The notes below the pieces were generated by a model. That model saw only the letters and a list, made by a program, of their open reading frames with translations, did not search any database and was not told the DNA's origin. A stretch of DNA of 15,684 bases from Podila epigama (Eukaryota; Mortierellomycota; Mortierellomycetes; Mortierellales; Mortierellaceae). The number at the start of each line of letters is the position of its first letter. Within the stretch, counting starts at the first letter, position 1. The stretch lies in assembly GCA_015679605.1 (NCBI GenBank), contig JAAAVE010000235.1:3560-19243 (forward strand). Reading direction: 5' to 3'. Made by a program: the position numbers and the translations under genes. Positions 7,861 through 15,660 of this stretch are shown here, in pieces.

Positions 7861-10055
7861 CTCTCGCTCTATCTCATCCATTTTTTCTTTAACCTTTGAC
7901 TCACATCCTGGATTACCTCTCCTTGACGTCTAGTCGTTCTCGACAATATTGAGCTGATCTTCCCACGAGATGACAGGGATTCGGCTTTGGTCCATACCCT
8001 TCAAGAGTGGATCCAAACACTCGACAACAAAGACAGTGCGACGACGACGACAGATGCTAGTCAACAATCGCGTATCATGATCATTGGCACAACTCAGGAC
8101 GCTCAAAGGATCGATCCATCTGTACAATCCTATTTCGATGCAACGATCGAGATGGATGTGCCCACGCCAGAAGAACGCGTCTCGATCCTCAAAGCATGCG
8201 TCAAGAACCACGGCATATCAGTACTTGCAATCGAGACCACCTTGGACGAGCGGGAGGCACTAGCACGACACTCTCAATCCAAAATCAGGTCAGATCCTTT
8301 GGAAGCCATATCGGCCATGTGCCATGGATACCTACCCACCGACTTGGATGCACTGTGTACGCGAGCTGGTATCGTAGCGTTTGATCGCGATGGCCGGTCT
8401 TTGGATCAAGTGTATGTCAACGACTTTGTAGAAGCCATGAAAACCATTCAGATCTCGGCTCTGCGACAAAATACCAGTGCAAAGAAAGTGGACCCAGTCT
8501 ATTGGACTGACATTGGAGGTCTTCAAAGTGTCAAGGTATGTCGACGATTGTCAAAAACCTGTCCGATGACTGTATGATTTTCTTTTCTTTCTTTCTCTCT
8601 TCTTTTATGTATTGTATACTTTGTATAATGGACTGAGAGTAATGGATGCCTCTCTCTCTTGGTTACTTCTTACTCTTCACGTAGGAAATCCTTGAGGAAT
8701 CTGTCATTTGGCTTTATAAACATGCGGACGCATATACTCGTCTCGGGATTCGGCCATCTAAAGGAGTACTCTTGTAATGTATAAAAAAACGCTTTTGGAT
8801 GTCCATGAACCTATGGCAAGAGAGTGAAGAAGGACATTGCACCATGAAGTCATGCAGCACTCATTTTATGTTTTTTGCACTCCAATATCTTTTAAATCTA
8901 TTTATTTATGTATTCTCTCACTCATCACTTGTCACTCATCACTTGTCACTCATCACTTGTCACTCATTACTTATCACGTCCCACCTCTGACTCTATGGCC
9001 CTCATTAGATACGGGCCTCCGGGAACAGGCAAAACAATGTTGGCCAAGGCGGTTGCTACAGAGTCCGAGGCCAACTTTATAGCCCTCTCCATTCCTGAGC
9101 TGGTAAAAGGAGAAGTTGGAGAATCTGAAAAGGCCATTGCAAGAATCTTTAAAACAGCGACACGGTGTAGTCCATGCATTGTCTTTCTGGATGAGTTGGA
9201 GGCCATTTTCGGTACGAGAGAATCGAGTGGTGGGCTTGGTAAACAGGAAAGTACAGCTATTTTGTTTTTTGGCGTATTTGTGTGCGCGTGTGTTCTGTAA
9301 AGGTTCAAATCCTAAAGAAGACCCTGCCCTGCAACACATTGTATTTGTCTAACACATTAGCGTTGCCTCATGGCCCTGTTTTTTTGCTCACTCCTTCTAC
9401 AGTTAATCTCTCAGTTACTCTTGGAGATGGATAGTTGTGGGGTGGGTGTTGTAGTTTTGGCAGCGACCAACCATCCAGAAGCAATTGATCACTCTATTCT
9501 TCGGCCAGGTGAGTGTGTTGTCATTCATTGAGAGATAGGCTGAGGACCATGATGACAATTGTCAAGTTGAGCATGATTAGCCTATCTTTGCTAATGCTAT
9601 GCAAATTTCAATATATATGTATGTATTTCCCACGTAGGTCGACTGGATCGACTCGCTTATGTGCCTCCCCCAACGTTTGAAGAGCGTATCGCGATTCTGG
9701 AGATTCTGCGGCAGGGGACAAGATTCTCTGACAATGTAGATTTAAACACAGTCAGCAACTTGACCATGAATTTTACAGGTGCTGACCTGAAAGCTCTAGT
9801 TCGAAAAGCAGGATTGAATGCACTCAAAGGCAATCGGGTAAGGTGAACTGAGTGTGTCGTCCATATGCAGGCTGACTATTGTTCCATTATTGAGTACTTA
9901 TATATATTGTTCTTTTGTATTTTTCTTCTTTTCAATGGTATTGCATCATGAAGACAAGCATTGAAGCACAAGACCTTTTCGCGGCCACATCTGACGTCCA
10001 GCCCTCTATTAACCAACTTGGGCTTCTTCGTTATCAACAATTTCGGTCAAACTAA
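7437..10055 (+). CDS. Tandem AAA ATPase, AFG2/SPATA5L1 (AFG2B)-like
   Basis: Two AAA modules. Family members of this type remodel pre-60S ribosomal or replisome complexes. Exons that preserve the frame: 7437-7776, 7934-8535, 8685-8773, 9009-9273 (end uncertain), 9403-9508, 9638-9837, 9954-10055, about 567 residues. D1 has a Walker A GESGTGKT at 57-64, but Walker B is VVVLDNIELI (DN, not DE), sensor 1 is IIGTTQD and the arginine-finger region is PSVQSYFDA, so D1 looks degenerate. D2 is intact: DIGGL, GPPGTGKT near 346-353, FLDELEAIFG, LAATNHPEAID, LRPGRLDR and FTGADLKALVRKAG. The C-terminal VQPSINQLGLLRYQQF resembles the tail of animal SPATA5L1 more than that of AFG2. The product is about 180-200 residues shorter than relatives because no N-domain is found. 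An acceptor-like cacaaacag ends at 7421 in frame with the ATG, so an unseen upstream exon is possible. PEX1 and NVL are less likely alternatives. Confidence 0.82.
7830..7858 (+). repeat. CT dinucleotide microsatellite in an intron
   Basis: An uninterrupted CT run of about 28 bases inside the first recognised intron of the AAA gene (7777-7933), upstream of its acceptor at 7933. It may serve as an extended pyrimidine tract and is likely length-polymorphic. Confidence 0.9.
8919..8974 (+). repeat. 14-bp minisatellite, four copies, in an intron
   Basis: The unit CACTCATCACTTGT is repeated head to tail at 8919-8932, 8933-8946 and 8947-8960 exactly, and at 8961-8974 with two changes. It lies in the 235 bp intron 8774-9008, which is much longer than the other introns of this gene, so the repeat probably explains the extra length. 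Confidence 0.9.
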
Positions 10056-10449
10056 ACGACAAAGTCGTTGTCATAGTCACCACCACCACCACCAAACAAG
10101 ATCTAGTCTATTAGTCTAGAATGAACAGTTCAACTGAAATTGTTTTCCTCCCCTTTTTTTTCTGCTTTTTTCTTTCATCGTTTGCCGTCCTACTCCTGCC
10201 TTGTGTCACTCTTCCTAACAGGCGAGTTGTCTACAATACATTCCACATTCAAACAACAGCAACAACAACAAGAACAGCAAACAACAAAAACAAACACAAC
10301 AATAGGGAAACAAAGGGGGGGAGGGGATATGGTTGGGAGTCAAGTGTTTGCTTTTATTATCGTGTAAAATAGATTAATAAATAGGGTGGATGTTTTCGAC
10401 ACGAGTCGATCTTCAAAAAAAAAGAAAAAGAGACGCGTTTTTGATTGTC
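10056..10449. other. Convergent 3' intergenic region
   Basis: A 394 bp tail-to-tail spacer between the AAA gene and the small GPI-like protein gene. It holds a CAC run at 10079-10094, T-rich blocks near 10150-10175, a CAA-rich block near 10251-10305 and a G run near 10314-10325. Frames here are repeat translations. Polyadenylation-like hexamers on both strands lie near its right end. Confidence 0.6.
10353..10358 (-). terminator. AATAAA polyadenylation-like signal for the GPI-like gene
   Basis: TTTATT on the plus strand reads AATAAA on the minus strand, about 92 bp past the stop of the minus-strand gene at 10450. Position and sequence fit a poly(A) signal, though fungal signals are loose. A plus-strand AATAAA at 10376-10381 could serve the AAA gene but lies about 320 bp past its stop. 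Confidence 0.4.
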
Positions 10450-11456
10450 TTAGAAAGAGGCGACAGTGGCTACCAGGACGGCAGCAAAGGCCATGACATA
10501 AGTGGCGGACTGGTGAGAGAGAGAAGTGGCAGCGCTGGTTGTACCCGAACCAGAGCCAGAGCCAGAACCGCTGCCTGCATCTGCGGTGGGTTGGGGCATG
10601 GACTGTTTAATGGAAGTGGCGGAAGCGAGGGCGGGGGCGAGGGCGGGGTCTCTCTCCTGCTTGGTGGCTTCGACGTAGCCGACAAAACCAGCACACAGCT
10701 TGTTGAGTCCATCTGCTGTGATCTGTGGGGCTACCTTGGTGCCATCGAGCATGCACTCTTCGCTGGCGGTTGCCAACCAAAAGAAGCCTATGTAGTTTTG
10801 GTTTTTTGTGTTTGGATAGAAAAGAAAGTTTAGAGTCTAGCACAAATTGAGGGAACCGTGCCTGAATAAATTGGCCTGGTCAACTGGTTGTTGCGTATTT
10901 GTGTATGTTATTGTTGTTGTTGTTGTAGTTGCTGGTGTTTGATTATGTTGTATGACTGTGTGTGTGCCCCGAGTACATGACTGAATACATGTACAAATGG
11001 AGGTGTTTGTGTTTGTGTGTGCGTTTGTGTGTTCATAGGTTGCAACATCAAGTGCATAAACATGGTAAACATGGTTTGGGCTTGAGGATGGGTAAATGAC
11101 AAAAACAAAGGGGGTTTTATGGTATGGAGTGTTGTGTGTCTGAAGAAGAAAAGCACAAGGATCGTATGTGTATGTGTGTGTGGGACACATAAACACATAA
11201 ACACATAACGCGCAAGGCATAAACTCCTAAACGACAAGAAACTAAGAAACTTACCAGGCTTGCAGATGCAGTCCCTCCAGCGAGGGTCGGCGTCAGTGTG
11301 AGGGATGGCATTGTTGTTCTGTGTGCAAGGGGCGACCCGCTCCTTGTAGAGCTTGTGGATAGGGTCACACTGGGCCTTGTTGGACGACTGTTGAGCGTGA
11401 GTGGAGGACAGGAGAGCCATGGTGGCAATGAGGAAGAAGAGGGCGATGCGGGCCAT
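10450..11456 (-). CDS. Small six-cysteine secreted protein with GPI-like tail
   Basis: Two exons, 11456-11255 and 10787-10450, joined across a 467 bp intron (donor gtaagt, acceptor ctacatag, phase 1), give 179 residues. The start is the ATG at 11454-11456; the frame upstream has only a TTG-like start. Residues 1-21 form a clear signal peptide (IALFFLIATMALLSS, cleavage after THA). Six cysteines follow at about 30, 44, 63, 65, 79 and 99, including a C-I-C pair next to the exon junction, consistent with three disulphides. Residues about 139-149 are a Gly-Ser spacer, and a hydrophobic end (YVMAFAAVLVATVASF) with small residues before it resembles a GPI-attachment signal. The protein would sit on the plasma membrane or wall. 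The cysteine number does not match the eight of CFEM. I do not recognise the family. Confidence 0.75.
10788..11254 (-). repeat. Repeat-rich 467 bp intron
   Basis: The intron of the GPI-like gene is the longest in the window. It includes a TTG run near 10911-10925 and several TG/CA tracts (near 10975, 11005-11030 and 11165-11180). Frames of about 100-200 codons overlapping it are rich in His, Thr and Tyr from CA repeats and are not separate genes. Confidence 0.7.
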
Positions 11457-11570
11457 TTTTAATGAACTTGAGAGGGCGAAAGGGAGGGGGGAGTGAGCGT
11501 GTATGCGATTGATTATGTAGGAATATGTGTGTGTGTTTGTTAGGTAAGGAGGCACAGCCTGGAAAACGTG

Positions 11571-11710
11571 TGAGGGTGAGTGAGGAGACTGGATGAATGA
11601 ATGAGTGAATGAGCGAGTGGATTAGCGAGTGGATGAGTGAGTGAGTTGGTGGTCGCGAGTGAGTCGGCGAATAAGTGGGCTAGTGAGTGAGTGAGTGAGT
11701 GAGTGAGTGG
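11571..11710 (+). repeat. GAGT/GAAT tetranucleotide block
   Basis: About 140 bp of imperfect GAGT, GAAT and GCGAGTG units, ending in a cleaner stretch of GTGAGTGAGTGAGTGAGTGA near 11685-11708. It lies just upstream of the minus-strand start at 11456 and could be part of that gene's promoter or leader. Confidence 0.85.
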
Positions 11711-12052
11711 TGGGGCGTTATTTGGAAGAGAAGGGTGGTGGTGAGGTAGAAGGTGAGGTATGAGGATGGAGATGGAGAGAGATGGAGGATTGATGAGAAT
11801 GATGAATGAATGAAAAAGGAATGAGTAGATGAAGAACAAAGAAAAAAAAAGAAAAAGGACAAAAAGAGGATTTCTCCGAGGATAAAAATATGAGGTGGGT
11901 GAAGATGAAGAAGAAACGGAGGGAAGAGGCGAATGGGCGAGGCGTCGTTCGTCAGTCAGTCGTTGTTCGTTCGTTCCAGGCACACCCACATTCATACATT
12001 CAGCACACACATTTACACACACACATACAACACATTTACACACACAAAGAGC

Positions 12053-12164
12053 GTCTCTGTCTGTCTGTCTATCCGTCGAAACGGAAGAACAGCACAGGAA
12101 TGAACCGACACTTCGACAGACAGACACAGACACAGACACAGACACAGACACAGACAGACAGACA
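12053..12164 (+). repeat. Facing CTGT and ACAG arrays, potential hairpin
   Basis: A TGTCTGTCTGTCT run (12058-12070) is the exact reverse complement of AGACAGACAGACA at 12152-12164: 13-bp arms with an 81-base interval. The interval contains about six ACAGAC hexamers (12117-12155), which gives further pairing registers. It might be cruciform-prone, or simply two independent microsatellites of the same motif class. Confidence 0.75.
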
Positions 12165-12386
12165 TCGACACACAAACACACAATTACACACACATTGTTG
12201 TTATTCATACTATACTCGATGCTCACAAACACACAACACACAAACACACAACACAACCCCAAGGTAAAGCATCTTGTGAGCCCCCATTTGAGTAACACGT
12301 CCGTTCAAACAGGTGAGGGCGAAAGGACTACAATTATTATTAATATGGTCAAGCTCTTTGTGTACCTTCGTTGTCGACGCTATTAG

Positions 12387-12455
12387 CATCATCATCATCA
12401 CTAGCATCATCACCACTAGCATCACCATCTTCATTCACTATCACCACCACCATCT
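12387..12455 (+). repeat. CAT/CAC trinucleotide block
   Basis: CATCATCATCATCACTAGCA-type units recur about three times with CACTAGCATCA spacers, in the divergent spacer. A (TG)n run follows at 12483-12500. No coding role is seen. Confidence 0.75.
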
Positions 12456-13088
12456 ACATCCAACAACACAACACATGTCAATGTGTGTGTGTGTGTGTGG
12501 AATGTCACAAACGCCCTGTTTCATGATTCAGGAACAGAACAAAGTCAAAATTCATTTTCATCTCCTATCTCGACTGTACATTACTGCATTTATTACTTTG
12601 CGCACTGCCACCAAAAAAAACGCCATTGACAATCATTTAACCTGCAGGAAAACGAGACGTTCTTTCTTCTGTTCCTGGCCAACAATGCCGCAGGTGCAGG
12701 TACAGAGTGCATTTCACATTATCATTCGCATGCAGTTGGGATGCATTTGGGTCATTATTCTCACTGTTATCATGCAAACAACGTGGGTAGTTGCATGGGT
12801 GGTGCACATTGAAATAAACTTTTTTGAACTCAACTCTGAACACCATTTTTATGTGAGCAATTTAAAGTTATCGGGTCAATGTTTATGATGATGGTCTCAA
12901 AATCTTTCATCTTTCACATTTTCAAAATGGTCTTCTTCATCTAATCCTCATCTCTTTCTCTTACTCTTCTCACACACACATTCACACATTCTTACATTCA
13001 CACATATTCACAATCAGATCTCTCAGCCCCTCATTCACCCCATTCATTCACTCGCTAACTCACTCACAGCTCGCATTTCAGGACACAG

Positions 13089-14363
13089 ATGGAAAGACAC
13101 ACAGAAATAGATACCAGCTCAAAAAGACCTCTTCATGGCACCTACTCTAGTCAATCACACCACCACCCTCATCCTCCCTCATATGCTTCAGAACAAACCA
13201 ACAGTAATAACGACGATAAAGACAGCCATTTTGACACCTCAACTCTGTCACAACCTCAAAAGACAAAACTCAATGCGTCGCTCAACAACAACGAGTCTTC
13301 ATCAACACCAGCGCCACTTTTGCTTGAAAAACTCGACACTGATGAAGCACAGGGCAAAGACTCATTATCATCACTGCCTCGTCCTCCTCCCGTACCCTCC
13401 AAAGACACGTTCTACCAGACCACTATCAACCCTGTACATGGTACCCCAAAACGCCAAGCAACCTTCTTGGACTCTTTCTTTGCAAACCACCCAAAGCTGT
13501 CGCGTCACCGTCGACGGTTCGCTGCTCTATTATTCACCATCGTGACCTTGCTACTCATCCTCATCACAGTTCTCTCTGTCACGCTGACGCGTAAGGACAG
13601 TCATGAAGGGGGGCTCGGAGGCAGCAAAGGTGGTGACCTCAAGGGTGTGACCACCACCACAGATGAAGAACTCGCCCGTTATAACCGTGGTAAAACTCGG
13701 CCACCGATTAACCGTAGCAAGGACGAAGGTTGGGCGCGGCACGGCCAAGGCGAAGGAACATTTTACGGTATGGATGAATTAAAAAATGTCTCTGGATTCT
13801 CTGATGCGCAAATACTAGGAGGTGGAATTGTACTCTCATGTACAGTACACTGCTTCTTCCTCTTCATTCAACACACTCACACGCACTACATGCATCTTAC
13901 ACAACAATCACACATGTAGACCCAAGTATCAAGACATCCGCAGATACCTTTGCAATAGGAGCTTGTGAATTCGAATACGTCAATTCCGTCAAGGAGAAAA
14001 TTGCTGCCTTGAACAAACCTGACTTTGGATCGTACGCCCGTTCCATGAACTCGCCTGCCTGTGGACAATGTATCCGTGTCACTGGTCCAAATGGCACTAT
14101 TGATGTTCAAATAGTGGACATGGTAAGAAAAAAAAGTATCATGGGTTATGTGTTCATCATGGTTTATAAAACTTTTTTTTATTATTATTCCATATTTTTC
14201 AAGTGTACTCACGAAAACGCGAACGCGCTTTGCATATCTCAATGAAAATTAGTGCCCAGGTTGCAAGTCGGGTGATGTTGACCTGAGTCCAGGAGCATTC
14301 GCCGAGATTGCTCATTTGGACAAAGGTCGTATCAAGGTGTCATGGGAAGTCTGTCCAAACTAG
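13089..14363 (+). CDS. Type II membrane protein with RlpA/expansin-like double-psi beta-barrel
   Basis: Three exons, 13089-13767, 13920-14122 and 14253-14363, give 330 residues. Residues 1-143 are hydrophilic (His/Pro/Ser/Asn-rich, with PRPPPVPSK near 98-105 and a basic HRRR before the membrane). Residues 144-166 (FAALLFTIVTLLLILITV) are one transmembrane helix. With the basic side N-terminal, a type II topology is expected, placing the C-terminus outside. After a Gly/Lys-rich linker, GEGTFY opens a double-psi barrel like RlpA, barwin and expansin-type domains: GACEF, SPACGQCIRVTG, DVQIVDMCPGC, GDVDLSPGAFAEIA and IKVSWEVC. Six cysteines (about 242, 274, 277, 295, 298, 328) could make three disulphides. 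Related domains act on or bind cell-wall polysaccharide; activity here is not shown. The first exon end is ambiguous: G|gtatgg at 13767 gives GTFYDPS, and a second phase-1 site at 13821 would add 18 residues. Confidence 0.85.
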
Positions 14364-14553
14364 ACGGAAAATGAAAGAAAAAGGACAATCTTTAAAACAG
14401 AAACAATATACCCAGACAACAGGAGAAAAAAAAAAGTTTTTGTGAGTATATATGTAAATACATGTATGACAATGTGTGAATAAGTGTCTATACGCCTGTG
14501 TGTGCAATGTGAATGTGTGCCGCCTGTGTGTGTTCAGGTGAAATTGTATAATA

Positions 14554-14559
14554 TTTATT
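14554..14559 (-). terminator. AATAAA polyadenylation-like signal for the decarboxylase gene
   Basis: TTTATT on the plus strand, AATAAA on the minus strand, lies about 70 bp beyond the decarboxylase stop at 14630. Spacing suits a poly(A) signal. The 266 bp between the two facing stops is otherwise TG/TA-rich with no gene. Confidence 0.4.
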
Positions 14560-14629
14560 TTATATATGTATTCGTGTGTATGTGATGGTATTAATGAATC
14601 AATGTAAAAGTACAGTGTAAAAAAAGTGT

Positions 14630-15583
14630 CTATTCACGACAGCATGGTGGTATGGGAACTGTATGGCCAACTGCATCACCACACAACAAAATCTCATCCC
14701 GAAGTTTCACCAAGTCCAACTCTCGAATCGTTGGAGGATTCAACACCACCCTGAAAAAGACGGGGAAGTTCGCGCCCAAGGGTGCATAGTCAATCATGAA
14801 CTGGCCTCGTGCACGGATCCTGGCATGAACAACCTTGGTCACCTTCTCCATCCATTCCTTTGCCTCCTGTCTCTCCACAGGATCATGCAGAACCACTCCA
14901 TGGCGCCCACTCTTGCTCTCGGTCGCTCCAATCATCGTCACACTCGAGAGGGAAGAAGCTCCCGACGAGTTTTGTGACACGGATGAGGCCAACGAGACCG
15001 ACGACGAATTGGGCGTGGTGGTGGCAGCAGTACTATCCTGAGAACTTGTAAAGGATGAGTAGACTTTGCTAGGATAGAACCTTGGTGATCCTGGCGCAGA
15101 TGCCGAGGCATCCAACGCCAACTCTTCGCTGTCCTTCCAGCAAGCCTGCGTTCCACGCCAGTCGATCCGTCGACTGCCCTTGGGTCTATACCAGAAGCAA
15201 ACTTGGAGAAGGCTTGGCTTCGTCAAGGATGAACCCTCCTCGTCCTCGTAACTTTGTAAAAGCAACATCTGGATCCTCTGTTGATTGTAATCGTCTTGGG
15301 CTAAAAGCTCTACGAACCGCTTTACATTCGACAGCGACTTTTCAATCCGCACTTGATATCCGAGTCGGCCATAGAACTTCCATCCCAAAAACAGTTTGAC
15401 GGCATCCGAGCGGCGTCCACATCCCAAAGTGCCATCGCCGAGGTCGTGACTCTGTCCATGAAAGAGATAGTTTGCGTTCAAGGCATTGGCCCGCGCGAAA
15501 ACAGTCGAATCTGGCACAATCAAGAGTGAGCACTGAAGCGGTGTCTGTAACATCTTGTGTGGGTTCATCGTAATGGACTGGGC
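14630..15583 (-). CDS. Glutamate-decarboxylase-like group II PLP decarboxylase, C-terminal exon (partial)
   Basis: The last exon of a gene whose 5' part lies beyond the right edge; 317 residues are present. An acceptor tttttttcag ends at 15584, and the frame beyond it runs through intron sequence. The exon begins AQSITMNPHKM, where the Lys of NPHK is the pyridoxal-phosphate Schiff-base residue of glutamate, cysteine-sulfinate and related decarboxylases. Then come LQCSLLIV, NANYLF, DLGDGTLGCGRRSDAVKLFLGWK, QVCFWYRP near 127-134, and the small-domain motifs MIDYAPLG, FFRVVLNPP and LRDEILLCG. All expected C-terminal blocks are in order. Between FWYRP and the small domain lies about 100 residues of extra sequence (about 137-240), with a Ser/Thr/Ala-rich core, that is not usual in this family. 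The substrate cannot be settled without the N-terminal half; glutamate is a reasonable guess and aspartate or cysteine sulfinate are alternatives. Confidence 0.88.
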   Translation of the reverse strand, partial: AQSITMNPHKMLQTPLQCSLLIVPDSTVFARANALNANYLFHGQSHDLGDGTLGCGRRSDAVKLFLGWKFYGRLGYQVRIEKSLSNVKRFVELLAQDDYNQQRIQMLLLQSYEDEEGSSLTKPSLLQVCFWYRPKGSRRIDWRGTQACWKDSEELALDASASAPGSPRFYPSKVYSSFTSSQDSTAATTTPNSSSVSLASSVSQNSSGASSLSSVTMIGATESKSGRHGVVLHDPVERQEAKEWMEKVTKVVHARIRARGQFMIDYAPLGANFPVFFRVVLNPPTIRELDLVKLRDEILLCGDAVGHTVPIPPCCRE

Positions 15584-15660
15584 CTGAAAAAAATAAAAAG
15601 TGTGTTTGAAAAATTGGTTAGAGTTGAATGGTGTCCAATCTGGTCTGAGTTGCGTCAACT

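Larger units (their letters stand above)
11457..13088. promoter_or_regulatory. 1.6 kb divergent intergenic region
   Basis: Head-to-head spacer between the GPI-like gene (-) and the membrane double-psi barrel gene (+). From left to right it has a GAGT block, purine-rich DNA, CA tracts, a CTGT block facing an ACAGAC block, a CAT/CAC block, a TG run, and a less repetitive island at about 12510-12890, then CA- and TTCA-rich leader sequence. Frames up to 252 codons here (for example minus 11540-12298 and plus 12313-12888) are repeat translations. No RNA gene was recognised. Confidence 0.6.

Noticed and set aside
8919-8974. Possible CRISPR-like array
   Set aside because: The repeats are directly tandem with no spacers, in a eukaryotic intron; it is a minisatellite.
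9302-9312. GGTTCAAATCC matching a tRNA B-box / T-loop consensus
   Set aside because: The flanking bases do not form a five-pair T stem, no A-box or acceptor stem fits upstream, and the site lies in an intron of the AAA gene. A chance match.
11540-12298. Minus-strand 252-codon frame and overlapping plus-strand frames at 11890-12386
   Set aside because: They translate GAGT, CTGT and CA arrays into Ser/Leu/His/Thr or Ser-Val repeats, with no motif and competing frames on both strands.
12313-12888. Plus-strand 191-codon frame
   Set aside because: The first half is the CAT/CAC block read as Ile/Ser/His and the TG run read as Cys-Val. The second half shows no recognisable domain or splice partner.
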